Source: Neobacillus mesonae (lineage in GTDB: Bacteria > Bacillota > Bacilli > Paenibacillales > Paenibacillaceae). From it: a stretch of DNA of 64,000 bases. The first letter of the stretch is position 1. Each line of letters opens with the position of its first letter. Positions 35,541-43,797 of this stretch are shown here, piece after piece. Both the position numbers and the translations under genes were made by a program. The notes beneath the pieces were generated by a model. That model did no database searches, was not told the origin of the DNA, and saw only the letters and a list, made by a program, of their open reading frames with translations. The stretch covers positions 124,001-188,000 of the forward strand of contig JAMBOW010000003.1 in assembly GCA_023715865.1 (NCBI GenBank). Reading direction: 5' to 3'.

Positions 35541-35829
35541 TAACTTCTTCCTCCTGAAAAAACACTTCTATTATTCCCTTAACTCTGGTGTCCTTTACGG
35601 TATACACAACCTCTAGTCCATGCCGTTCTGCTTCGACGATGCCGAGACTCCGCAGCTTCTGCAGATGCTGGGACACGGTGGATTGAGGGAGGTCTAGACA
35701 CTCCTGCATGTAGCTGACATTGCAGCTGCCTTTTTTCAGCAGTCCTCGAACGATGCATAGACGGACCGGGTGAGCCAGCGCCTTCAGGCATTCGGCCATT
35801 TCGTTATATATTTTAAAATTGTTATCCAT
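35533..35829 (-). CDS. ArsR-family regulator, probable sulfur/persulfide sensor
   Basis: 98 residues from the ATG nine bases after AGGAGG. Winged helix: ALAHPVRLCIVRGLLKKGSCNVSYMQECLDLPQSTVSQHLQKLRSLGIVEAERHGLEVVYTV. Four cysteines are present (about residues 14, 25, 36 and 44). Members of this family that control rhodanese or sulfide-oxidation genes (BigR/SqrR type) sense persulfides through a Cys pair, so this one may repress the fused sulfurtransferase. Which cysteines act is not clear. The gene overlaps the enzyme gene and has an inverted repeat at its promoter. Confidence 0.82.
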   Translation of the reverse strand: MDNNFKIYNEMAECLKALAHPVRLCIVRGLLKKGSCNVSYMQECLDLPQSTVSQHLQKLRSLGIVEAERHGLEVVYTVKDTRVKGIIEVFFQEEEVNE

Positions 35830-35892
35830 TGATGGTAGCCTCCTCTTCATAAGGGCATAGGTTAAAATGCATTAACAATAACGATTCATACC

Positions 35893-35912
35893 ATATTACT
35901 ATATTGTAATAT
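35893..35912. promoter_or_regulatory. Inverted repeat at the ArsR promoter
   Basis: ATATTAC-TATATT-GTAATAT lies just downstream of a minus-strand promoter (-35 TTGATT, 17 bp, -10 TAATAT). Likely ArsR operator. Confidence 0.6.
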
Positions 35913-35954
35913 TAGAATATAATGATATCAAAATCAACCCTTACTCGGATGACA

Positions 35955-36003
35955 AATAAAGCCAGACGCTCTTCTTACAAATAAGAAGGCATCCGGCTTT
36001 ATT
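35955..36003. terminator. Terminator after the neopullulanase gene
   Basis: AATAAAGCC-A-GA-C-GC-TCTTCTT ... AAGAA-GGC-ATCC-GGCTTTATT hairpin with A/T flanks, serving the minus strand and possibly both. Confidence 0.7.
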
Positions 36004-36028
36004 CAAGTTATATAAGTATGTGCGTGAA

Positions 36029-37771
36029 TTACACAGATTGCAGAACAGCATAACCGAGCGGAGGAAGCTCCATGCTCAGCTTTCCGTTTACAACCGGCCA
36101 TTCATTCCCCGACAATAGATCGACGTAAGAACTTCCTTCTACTGGAACGGAGAAAGATTCCGGGTCTTCTGAAGTGCTGGCCAGCACGACGATGGTTTCG
36201 TTGTCATCTTTACGTTCGTAAGCCAGCTTCTTGCCATCCTGCTCGGCTTCAAGGAAAGTGACCGTACCCGTACGAAGGGCAGAGTGCGCTTTTCGCATCT
36301 CAATTAAATGCTGGTAAAAGGTGAATAGCTCACGGTCTTGCTTAGACTTATCCCATTCCATACATTTGCGGCAGTCCGGGTCCATATCTCCATCCATTCC
36401 AATCTCGTCCCCATAATAAATGCAAGGCGTACCGATGTAAGTGAACTGGAAGAGGGCGGCCAGCTTCATTTTCCGTTTGTCCCCTTTACTTAGGGTGAGC
36501 AAGCGTGGCGTGTCATGGCTGTCCAGCAAATTGAAGGCTACCTCAGTCGCCTGAAGCGAGTAACGAGACAGCTGACGTCCAATGGAATTAGCGAAGCGGT
36601 AAGCATCAATCTTATCCTTTACAAAGAAGTCTACCACGGCATTGGTAAACGGATAGTTCATCGCTGCATCAAATTGATCCCCTTGCAGCCATGGTGAAGC
36701 GTCATTCCATACTTCGCCCAGGATGTAGGCATCAGGATTGGCTAGCTTTACTGTATGACGGAATTCACGCCAGAACTGATGGTCAACCTCATTCGCTACA
36801 TCGAGACGCCATCCGTCAACGCCGACTTCCTTGATCCAATATTCAGCTACATTAAGGAGATATTCCTTAACCTCCGGGTTTTCCGTATTAAGCTTAGGCA
36901 TCAGCGGTTCAAATGAAAATGTCTCATAGCTTGGAATGCCGTCAACAACTTCAATCGGGAAGCTGCGAATATGGAACCAATCCTTGTATTTGGACTTCTC
37001 CTCATTTTTTTGCAGGTCAACAAAAGGCTTGAATGTGCGGCCGGAGTGGTTGAATACCGCATCCATCAGCACTTTAATGCCGCGCTCATGACAGAGATTT
37101 ACAAGCTTCTTCAGTGTGTCTGCATCTCCAAAATGAGGATCGATCCGCATATAATCCTCAGTATCGTATTTATGATTGGTCGTAGCCTCGAAGACCGGAG
37201 TGAAGTAGATGGCCGTAATTCCGAGCTCGCTCAAATAATCGAGATGATCAATGACTCCCTGCAGATCGCCGCCAAAGAAGTTATCACGCTCCGGCTTCCC
37301 GCCCCAAGGCAGTACGTTTTCTGGATCGTTACTCTTGTCACCGTTGGCAAACCGTTCAGGAAAGATCTGATAAAATATAGCATCTTTAACCCATGCAGGA
37401 GGTGTAAAGACGTCGACTGCATTAATATAAGGGAATTCAAACATGCTGTCCGGGTTGTCCGGCTCCTCATCAAGAAAGTTGTTCTCATCCATCCATACAC
37501 TTTCACTGCCGTCTTCCAACAGGAAGGCATACCGAAGCCGGCGGTAAGGGGGCTGTACTTCACAGGAATAATAATCGAACATGGAGTCAGACGTCATTTT
37601 AGTAAGAGGTATGTATTTTTTAGTCCGATTCCAGTCGTATTTATCTCCGGTCAGAATGGAGACTTTATGAACATCGCCTCTTTTTGTGCGTATTCGGATG
37701 ATGACGGTGTCCTTGTCGTAGGCGCAGGACCACTGCTGCTTAGGGTGATGATATATGGCTTCTAAATGCAT
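36029..37771 (-). CDS. Neopullulanase / cyclomaltodextrinase / maltogenic amylase (GH13_20)
   Basis: 580 residues, the usual length of this subfamily, and no signal peptide. The N-terminal 120 residues (IYHHPKQQWSCAYDKDTVIIRIRTKRGDV) are the CBM34-type domain used for dimerisation. The barrel carries DAVFNHSG, GWRLDVANEVDH (nucleophile), LGEVWND (acid/base) and LLDSHDTPR. The phrase ERFANGDKSNDPENVLPWGG is characteristic. It should split imported maltodextrins and cyclodextrins in the cytoplasm, working downstream of the malEFG importer though lying 20 kb away. Start ATG behind AAGGAGG. A terminator-like hairpin lies in its leader. Confidence 0.92.
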   Translation of the reverse strand: MHLEAIYHHPKQQWSCAYDKDTVIIRIRTKRGDVHKVSILTGDKYDWNRTKKYIPLTKMTSDSMFDYYSCEVQPPYRRLRYAFLLEDGSESVWMDENNFLDEEPDNPDSMFEFPYINAVDVFTPPAWVKDAIFYQIFPERFANGDKSNDPENVLPWGGKPERDNFFGGDLQGVIDHLDYLSELGITAIYFTPVFEATTNHKYDTEDYMRIDPHFGDADTLKKLVNLCHERGIKVLMDAVFNHSGRTFKPFVDLQKNEEKSKYKDWFHIRSFPIEVVDGIPSYETFSFEPLMPKLNTENPEVKEYLLNVAEYWIKEVGVDGWRLDVANEVDHQFWREFRHTVKLANPDAYILGEVWNDASPWLQGDQFDAAMNYPFTNAVVDFFVKDKIDAYRFANSIGRQLSRYSLQATEVAFNLLDSHDTPRLLTLSKGDKRKMKLAALFQFTYIGTPCIYYGDEIGMDGDMDPDCRKCMEWDKSKQDRELFTFYQHLIEMRKAHSALRTGTVTFLEAEQDGKKLAYERKDDNETIVVLASTSEDPESFSVPVEGSSYVDLLSGNEWPVVNGKLSMELPPLGYAVLQSV

Positions 37772-37884
37772 AGTGCGAATCCTCCTTAAATATCTGCTTG
37801 ATAGAATGGATTAAAGAACGTCATGATCAATACTTCAATATACCCTGATAAGGCAGTAGCGATATAATACTTTTGAGAGTGCTG

Positions 37885-37940
37885 ATAAAAAAACAAAAGG
37901 CACAACCAAAGAGATTCGTTCATCCTCCGAGGTTGTACCT
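37885..37940 (-). terminator. Terminator-like hairpin in the neopullulanase leader
   Basis: Minus strand AGGTACAACC ... GGTTGTGCCT (10-bp stem with one G-T pair, 23-base loop) followed by TTTGTTTTTTT. No minus-strand gene lies upstream, so it could be an attenuator of the amylase mRNA. The remainder of 37772-38111 is the divergent promoter region. Confidence 0.6.
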
Positions 37941-38045
37941 GTTTCTTATCACAGATAACATGGCCTTTAAATTGTGAGTTAAAATACTGGAAGTTATACT
38001 TTATCGTAGAACTTTACAGTAGATCATTGCCATCTTTGTTAATAT

Positions 38046-38064
38046 ATCATGCTGAATACATGAT
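38046..38064. promoter_or_regulatory. Inverted repeat before the two-component operon
   Basis: ATCATG-CTGAATA-CATGAT, about 50 bp upstream of the response regulator start. Confidence 0.35.
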
Positions 38065-38111
38065 CTGCAATAAAGCGCGTACATAATTTTATGCCTGAGG
38101 TGATGCTTGAA

Positions 38112-38789
38112 ATGACAACATTATTGTATGTTGAAGATGATATAGAAATCGGGAATTTAGTGAGAACAGATCTTGAAGAGCGGGGATATGACGTACTCTG
38201 GCTTAAAAGCGGAGAGAATGCTGTGACTATCGCACAGGGAGCGCAGCTAGCTATTCTGGATGTAATGCTCCCTGGACTTGACGGCTTCACGGTTGGGCAA
38301 CGGCTAAAAAAAGAGTTTCCCGAGCTGCCGATATTAATGCTTTCTGCTAGAACCTCCATTGATGACAAGTTGCAGGGACTTGAGTTTGCCGATGATTACC
38401 TTACCAAGCCCTTCCATCCGGATGAGCTCGCGGCAAGGGTTGAGGTGCTGCTACGGCGTCATGGACAGGCCCTGCCGCGGTCAGAGCATATTGTCCTCTC
38501 TCATCTAAACGTCTTTTTGAACGAGCAGAGGATCGTGAATACAGAGAAAAATGAGGAAATTGTGCTTACGGGCAAGCAGTTTCATATCTTTAACTATTTG
38601 CTGAGACATCTGGGCCAAATTAAGACAAAAGAGCAAATTTATGAAGCTGTATGGGGAGAGCCTTATATGGAAGGAGACAAAACACTTATGGTGCATATTC
38701 GCCATTTAAGAGAAAAGCTTGAGAAGGATCCGGCTGAACCAAAGATCATCGAGACCATTAGAGGCGTTGGTTACCGGGTGAAAGCATGA
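38112..38789 (+). CDS. Response regulator, OmpR family (antibiotic-peptide module)
   Basis: 225 residues from the ATG nine bases after GAGGTG. Receiver: EDD at residues 8-10, phospho-Asp in AILDVMLPGLDG, LSART and DDYLTKPFHP. The winged helix (KQFHIFNYLLRHLGQIKTKEQIYEAVWGEPYMEGDKTLMVHIRHLREKLEKDP) resembles regulators of BcrAB/NisFEG-type transporters. It overlaps the kinase gene by four bases. TTAAACT direct repeats in front of the transporter genes are likely targets. Confidence 0.9.
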   Translation: MTTLLYVEDDIEIGNLVRTDLEERGYDVLWLKSGENAVTIAQGAQLAILDVMLPGLDGFTVGQRLKKEFPELPILMLSARTSIDDKLQGLEFADDYLTKPFHPDELAARVEVLLRRHGQALPRSEHIVLSHLNVFLNEQRIVNTEKNEEIVLTGKQFHIFNYLLRHLGQIKTKEQIYEAVWGEPYMEGDKTLMVHIRHLREKLEKDPAEPKIIETIRGVGYRVKA

Positions 38790-40213
38790 GAGAGCAGCCA
38801 AAGCTTCACGCAAATGGAGGCAGAATCCGATTCAAGCATTCATTAATGTCACGGTATTTACTGATCGTCATTATTGCGATGGTGTTTTTGCCGGTTGCCT
38901 TTATGTCGACGGGTCTCCTCTTCGGCGTTCTATACCCCTTTATAAATTCTGCAGAGGACGATAAGCTGCCTTACGGTAATTCCATCGAAATCGAATCGGC
39001 TTGGCATGAAGAGGCAAAGAAGCTTAGCGGCTTGCCGGAAGACAGTATAAGTTCGCGGCTGGCAGAGCTCGGAGCGCATTATAAGGAATCCAACATTCTC
39101 TGGGTGGATAACTCTGGAATGACTAGGTTCAAAAAACCGGAATCACTGCACGTGCAATCCAGCTGGAAGCCCTCCGATGCCGTGGAATATATGAAGAACG
39201 CACAAAATAACTCGGATATTTTTACAGTCGTTGCCTTCATTGGCGGTGGACAGGAGGATTTAGGCGAAGGTTTTATATCTCTAGAGCTGCCGAGACAAGT
39301 GCTGAGCCGCTCCTCTGATAGTGGCAGCTGGGCAATCTATAACACACTGGCCATGATTATGATTTTAGGCTTGTTTATGCTGATATCCTGGTCATTCTTC
39401 CGGCGAATTAGTAAAAGGCTTACCCATCTAGAGGTAGCAGTATCGACGCCTGGAGCAGATGGCATTCCTCTGCCCGTAGAAGTTAGGCAACCCGATGAGA
39501 TTGGACATCTGGAGAAGTCCTTTAACGGTATGGTGTATCAGCTGAGAGACAGCCGGGCAAGACAGCAGGAGGAAGAGCAGCTCCGCAAAAATCTGATTGC
39601 TGATCTGTCGCATGATTTAAGAACGCCGCTGACTGTTGTACGCGGACATCTTCATGCACTCCATAAAGAGCCGCTTACGGTAAACGGCCAGGAATCGCTC
39701 CACCGGATGGAAGGCAAAATTGATGATCTCGGTGGATTAATAGACAATCTGCTCTCCTATAATTTGCTGTCGAGTGGAAAATATACGATGAAGCTGCAAT
39801 CCGCAGATGTGCTGCGAATTCTAAGAGAAAGTTCAGCCGCCTGGTATCCGATATGGGAATCAGAGGGGCTTCACATCAATATTGAACTGGGTGAGCAGGC
39901 TTTGCATTGGAATGTGGATATTCAAGGCTTCCGCCGTGTACTGGATAATTTGTTCCAAAATGTCGTGCGTCATGCCAAATCGGGCAAGTACGTCAGAGTG
40001 GCGACAGAAGAGCACTACGGCAAGGTATGCATTGTCGTTGAGGATCATGGACCCGGCATAGGCAAGGATTCGAAGTCAGCCGGCGCAGGAATCGGACTTA
40101 TGATCGTGGATCTTCTGCTTGAAGGAATGGGACTTATACGTGAGGCGGAGAGCTCTGATCAAGGGACAAAAGTGTTCATTATACAATCCGAAGCGTCTAG
40201 AAATTTAAACTAA
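38786..40213 (+). CDS. Sensor histidine kinase (antibiotic-peptide module)
   Basis: 475 residues. A basic N terminus precedes helix 1 (residues 22-45); an extracytoplasmic domain of about 140 residues and helix 2 (about 188-208) follow. HAMP-like region, then HisKA with DLSHDLRTPLTVVRGHLHAL. The ATPase lobe has NLFQNVVRHA, EDHGPGIG and AGIGLMIVDLLL. Probably senses a cell-envelope-active peptide and drives the regulator upstream. The stop codon is followed within 70 bp by the transporter operon. Confidence 0.9.
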   Translation: MREQPKLHANGGRIRFKHSLMSRYLLIVIIAMVFLPVAFMSTGLLFGVLYPFINSAEDDKLPYGNSIEIESAWHEEAKKLSGLPEDSISSRLAELGAHYKESNILWVDNSGMTRFKKPESLHVQSSWKPSDAVEYMKNAQNNSDIFTVVAFIGGGQEDLGEGFISLELPRQVLSRSSDSGSWAIYNTLAMIMILGLFMLISWSFFRRISKRLTHLEVAVSTPGADGIPLPVEVRQPDEIGHLEKSFNGMVYQLRDSRARQQEEEQLRKNLIADLSHDLRTPLTVVRGHLHALHKEPLTVNGQESLHRMEGKIDDLGGLIDNLLSYNLLSSGKYTMKLQSADVLRILRESSAAWYPIWESEGLHINIELGEQALHWNVDIQGFRRVLDNLFQNVVRHAKSGKYVRVATEEHYGKVCIVVEDHGPGIGKDSKSAGAGIGLMIVDLLLEGMGLIREAESSDQGTKVFIIQSEASRNLN

Positions 40214-40259
40214 ACTTAAACTTGTTCCACACTTCACCTTAAACCTGGAGCGTTATAAT
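40205..40259 (+). promoter_or_regulatory. Promoter with direct repeats before the ABC operon
   Basis: TTAAACT at 40205-40211 and 40216-40222 (11-bp spacing) and TTAAACC at 40239-40245, then a -10 TATAAT at 40254-40259. Phased heptamers of this sort are typical OmpR-family regulator sites. Confidence 0.6.
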
Positions 40260-40280
40260 AGTTCCCGAGGTGATAAACAA

Positions 40281-41192
40281 ATGAACGAATGGATGATTGA
40301 AACAGCTGATGTTTGGAAGACTTACCGCAGTAAAGCTGCTGTAAGAGAACTCAGCTTGCAAATAAAGAAAGGTGAGATTTACGGATTTTTAGGCCCGAAT
40401 GGAGCCGGAAAAACGACGATGATTCGGATGCTGCTTGGACTTATCAAGCCGACAAAAGGATACATTCGAATTTTCGGCAAAGATATCCGGCAGCACCGGA
40501 TGGAGATCCTTCGGAAGGTGGGTTCCTTGGTTGAGTACCCTTCTTATTACGGGCATTTAAATGCAATACAAAATTTGGAGACAAGCCGGCTCCTGCTGGA
40601 TGTTCCTAAATCAAGAATCGATGAGGTACTCGGTATTGTTGATTTGAGAAAGGATGCAAAGCGTCCAGTGAAGGGATACTCCCTCGGAATGAAGCAGCGT
40701 TTAGGAATCGCGAATGCGCTGCTGGGTAATCCAGAGCTGCTCATTTTGGATGAACCGACAAACGGGCTTGATCCGTCAGGGATTCAGGAGATTCGGGAGC
40801 TTATTAAACAGATGCCGCAGGAGTACGGTATTACCGTACTCGTCTCAAGTCACTTGCTCAGCGAAGTGGAGCAGATGGCAAGCACTGTCGGTATCATCCG
40901 CGAAGGTCAGCTTGTATTTCAGAATACGATTGAACGGCTGCATCAAGAGGCGGGCAGCACGATCCGCCTAACCGTCTCCGATGCAGAAGATGCACTTCGA
41001 ATCGCCAGAGAGCTTGGACAATGGGGACAGGCTGATGGAGCGAGACTGACATTCAACCATATGGATGATCATCTGATTGCAGCCCTGGTCCGCAGCTTGG
41101 TTGAGCATGATCACAGTGTATATCGGGTTGAGGAGCATAGGCAGTCACTGGAGGACTTCTTCCTGGAGGTAGTTGGAGGGGTCGTCAAATGA
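40281..41192 (+). CDS. ABC transporter ATPase, BcrA/LanF type
   Basis: 303 residues. Walker A GPNGAGKTT, Q loop, signature YSLGMKQRLGIA, Walker B LLILDEPTNGLDPSG and switch His in VSSHLLSEVEQ. The C-terminal 90 residues match the accessory domain of bacitracin (BcrA) and lantibiotic-immunity (LanF) ATPases. It powers the two small permeases encoded next, with which it overlaps by four bases. Role: probably expulsion of a peptide antibiotic from the membrane. No bacteriocin structural or modification genes are nearby, so it looks like resistance rather than self-immunity. Confidence 0.88.
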   Translation: MNEWMIETADVWKTYRSKAAVRELSLQIKKGEIYGFLGPNGAGKTTMIRMLLGLIKPTKGYIRIFGKDIRQHRMEILRKVGSLVEYPSYYGHLNAIQNLETSRLLLDVPKSRIDEVLGIVDLRKDAKRPVKGYSLGMKQRLGIANALLGNPELLILDEPTNGLDPSGIQEIRELIKQMPQEYGITVLVSSHLLSEVEQMASTVGIIREGQLVFQNTIERLHQEAGSTIRLTVSDAEDALRIARELGQWGQADGARLTFNHMDDHLIAALVRSLVEHDHSVYRVEEHRQSLEDFFLEVVGGVVK

Positions 41193-41905
41193 TCATGCGG
41201 CTGTTTAATGCAGATTTAATCAAGATACGGAAAAAAGGTTTGTGGTTTCTTGTCTTTCTAGCTCCTCTCGGACTGGTAGCGATGAATGCTCTTAATTTCG
41301 GACTTCGGCTGGATTATTTGCAGGGCTTGTATGGTGAAGAAGGCATGTGGGACGGATTGTTAGGTTATTTTGAAACGTTTGTGCCGCTTGCCATTATGCT
41401 TGGCGCTACAATACTAAGCTCGATGATGGCAGGTGTGGAGTATCAGCAGGGATCATGGAAGCAGCTGCTTGCACTTCCTGTATCGCGAAGATCCGTGTTT
41501 TTATCCAAATTTTCAGTCATTATGATGCTCCTGTTAACCTCTTGCGTGCTGCTGTTTATCGGCGTTATTGCGCTGGGGCTAACACTCGGGTTCAATAATC
41601 AAATTCCATGGATGTATTTGCTTAAGATATGTTTTCTCCCACTGGCTGCATCTCTCCCATTGATTGTATTCCTGTTCACGCTGACACTGGCCCATGAAAA
41701 CCAGGCCTTATCCGTAACCGTGGGGATAACGCTCGCCATTGCTGGCTTGTTCAGCGCTCAGCTTCCGGAATTTATTCCGCTCTCTTGGCCGATGTTCAGT
41801 ATTCTGCTCCCAGGCGGGGAAAAGCTGGCGCTGTACGGCATTGGTTTAGGAGTGGTATTGCTGCTGGCCGGGATGATGTACTTTGGTAGAAAGGAGGTGG
41901 CTTAA
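41189..41905 (+). CDS. ABC-2 type permease, LanE/G-like
   Basis: 238 residues with six hydrophobic segments. Starts MIMRLFNADLIKIRKKGLWFLVFLAPLGLVAMNAL; contains SMMAGVEYQQGSWKQLLALPVSRRSVFLSKF, a pattern shared with lantibiotic-immunity permeases (MutE/SpaE group). It is coupled to the ATPase gene. The next gene is a weak paralogue (EHAAGGWKQVMVLPVSRLAFYTAKL), so the pair forms a heterodimeric channel. Confidence 0.87.
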   Translation: MIMRLFNADLIKIRKKGLWFLVFLAPLGLVAMNALNFGLRLDYLQGLYGEEGMWDGLLGYFETFVPLAIMLGATILSSMMAGVEYQQGSWKQLLALPVSRRSVFLSKFSVIMMLLLTSCVLLFIGVIALGLTLGFNNQIPWMYLLKICFLPLAASLPLIVFLFTLTLAHENQALSVTVGITLAIAGLFSAQLPEFIPLSWPMFSILLPGGEKLALYGIGLGVVLLLAGMMYFGRKEVA

Positions 41906-41908
41906 GCC

Positions 41909-42634
41909 ATGGCCGCTTACTTTCGACTATTATCTGCAGAAAGACTTAAAATCATGAAATCCTGGGTGTGGCTGCTGGTATGGGTCAGTCCGATCATCGC
42001 GTTATTGACTGGATTCGTTGCTGAGCCATCTGGGAACTGGGCAGTTCTTCTTAGTGCCCAGGCGACTTTTCACGCGATGCTGTTTCTTCCGATCTTTACC
42101 GGGGTGTTTGCTTCTTTCGTCTGCCGGTTTGAGCATGCAGCAGGAGGGTGGAAACAGGTCATGGTACTTCCAGTGAGCAGGTTAGCCTTCTATACAGCGA
42201 AACTGACCATTATTATGGTGCTGCTCCTTATGATTCAACTGCTGTTCTTGCTTTCCGTTATTGCTGCGGGTGCCTATCATGGGATGCTGCACGATATTCC
42301 ATGGGCAATGCTGCTTCAAAGCATTGGTATGGGCTTAATTGCCTTGCTGCCACTGGCTGCGCTCCAGCTGTTCGTATCCTTGATGTGGAACAGCTTCGGG
42401 GCTCCGCTCGGCATTAATTTTATGCTGACGATCCCGAACATACTGATCGTAAATTCGGCAGATATCGCTCCTTACTACCCATGGGCACAGCCATTACTGC
42501 TGATGATGCCGGGCGAGGGAATGGGATTCGGTGCTTTTCTTATTCCGCTCTCAACCACCTTGCCTGTTGTTCTCGGCAGTGCACTCTTGTTTATTCTGAT
42601 CGGCAGCCTGTATTTCAAACGGAAGGAAATTTAA
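41909..42634 (+). CDS. ABC-2 type permease, LanE/G-like
   Basis: 241 residues, six hydrophobic segments, start behind AAGGAGGTGG three bases after the previous stop. Shares with its neighbour the block EHAAGGWKQVMVLPVSRLAFYTAKL. The terminator follows directly. Together with the two preceding genes it completes a LanFEG-like exporter. Confidence 0.87.
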   Translation: MAAYFRLLSAERLKIMKSWVWLLVWVSPIIALLTGFVAEPSGNWAVLLSAQATFHAMLFLPIFTGVFASFVCRFEHAAGGWKQVMVLPVSRLAFYTAKLTIIMVLLLMIQLLFLLSVIAAGAYHGMLHDIPWAMLLQSIGMGLIALLPLAALQLFVSLMWNSFGAPLGINFMLTIPNILIVNSADIAPYYPWAQPLLLMMPGEGMGFGAFLIPLSTTLPVVLGSALLFILIGSLYFKRKEI

Positions 42635-42644
42635 ATGTGAACGA

Positions 42645-42672
42645 AGGCGCTCTGAAGAGGGCGTCTTTTTAT
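42645..42672 (+). terminator. Terminator of the LanFEG-like operon
   Basis: GGCGCTCT-GAAG-AGGGCGTC stem and TTTTTATT. It lies only 30 bp before the hydrolase start, so some read-through is possible. Confidence 0.7.
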
Positions 42673-42705
42673 TCGGGGAAAATGGGGATGGGAGGCAAGT
42701 GCGAA

Positions 42706-43695
42706 GTGAGCGTCAAAAAGAAAAATAAGATTTTAAATATTCTTAAGAGATTGCTTCTGTTCATGTTGTTCGCTGTACTCATCTGGATTGGCTATCATCA
42801 TGTCATGAAATTTGTCGAACAGCATAAATACCCGCCGGTAGGGACGTATATCCAAGTTGGAGATAGTCAAATGCATGTATACACCAAAGGTGACGGACCA
42901 AACACGATTGTATTATTAAGCGGCCTGGGGACAGCTTCACCAGTACTGGATTTTGAGCCTTTGATTAATGAAATGTCCAAGCATAACAGAGTTGTCGCTA
43001 TAGAGCCGTTCGGGTATGGCTGGAGTGACATGACGAATAAGAAAAGAACGGTGGAGAACATAGTTGAGGAGCTGAGAAGTGCGCTGCAGCAATTAAATGT
43101 TAAAGGGCCTTATATACTCATGCCGCATTCCATTTCCGGAATGTACAGTTTGTACTACGCTCATGAATATCCGGGAGAGGTTGAAGCGGTTGTAGGAATA
43201 GATGCGATACTGCCAGCGGCCCTTACTTATTTCAATGAATCTCCTCCGTCCATGCCAGGATATATGAAATATGCGGCGCCAAGCGGGTTAGCCAGACTTG
43301 CCGTATCTTTGAACGGGAGCAGCTATCTACCACTTGCGACTGAGGGCACCTATACTGAGGAGAATTTAGCAATGACCAAAGCCTTAACGTCCTGGAACGG
43401 GTACAACAAGAATGTCATCCAAGAGGCAAATGAAGTGAGCGATAATGTAAAAAAGACGGCTCTTATGTCATTTCCGTCAGATCTGCCTGTATTGTTTTTT
43501 ACAAGAGAAGATAGTAGGGTGAGCGAGGACGGGAAATCCCAATTCACCTTTTTGCAAAGCCAGCTTACGGAACATCCTTCAAGTGCAATTATCCCTTTAT
43601 ATGGCCATCATTACCTCCATTGGACAAAGTATACGGAGATAAGCGAAGATGTCTTGGAATTTATAAAAGATATTGAAATTCAGGATTCTCCGTAA
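42706..43695 (+). CDS. Membrane-anchored alpha/beta hydrolase
   Basis: 329 residues from the GTG ten bases after GGAGG; a much longer reading would run through the terminator and the permease gene. One N-terminal transmembrane helix (residues 14-33) then an extracytoplasmic alpha/beta hydrolase: oxyanion strand IVLLSGLGTASP, nucleophile elbow PHSISGMYS (S replaces the usual GHSxGG pattern), and His in YGHHYLHW near the end. Substrate unknown. It directly follows the peptide-export module, so lipid or peptide substrates at the cell surface are possible but not shown. Confidence 0.78.
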   Translation: MSVKKKNKILNILKRLLLFMLFAVLIWIGYHHVMKFVEQHKYPPVGTYIQVGDSQMHVYTKGDGPNTIVLLSGLGTASPVLDFEPLINEMSKHNRVVAIEPFGYGWSDMTNKKRTVENIVEELRSALQQLNVKGPYILMPHSISGMYSLYYAHEYPGEVEAVVGIDAILPAALTYFNESPPSMPGYMKYAAPSGLARLAVSLNGSSYLPLATEGTYTEENLAMTKALTSWNGYNKNVIQEANEVSDNVKKTALMSFPSDLPVLFFTREDSRVSEDGKSQFTFLQSQLTEHPSSAIIPLYGHHYLHWTKYTEISEDVLEFIKDIEIQDSP

Positions 43696-43710
43696 TTTAC
43701 CTCGAATGAT

Positions 43711-43760
43711 AAAACCGAGCAGTCCTAGTCATTAGACGATCCTAGGAGCAGCCCGGTTTT
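43711..43760. terminator. Bidirectional terminator
   Basis: AAAACCG-AGCAGTCCTAG ... CCTAGGAGCAGCC-CGGTTTT hairpin between the hydrolase and the convergent ldh gene. Confidence 0.8.
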
Positions 43761-43797
43761 AATATGGAATGAGGTATTCAAATATCGCAGGTCGATA

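Noticed and set aside
37801..37938. Minus-strand 45-codon frame starting in the loop of the neopullulanase leader hairpin
   Set aside because: GGAGG abuts its ATG without spacing and the frame passes through the terminator T run; not a credible gene.
42481..42705. Longer reading of the membrane hydrolase
   Set aside because: Would start inside the permease gene and cross a terminator; the GTG at 42706 has a proper ribosome site.
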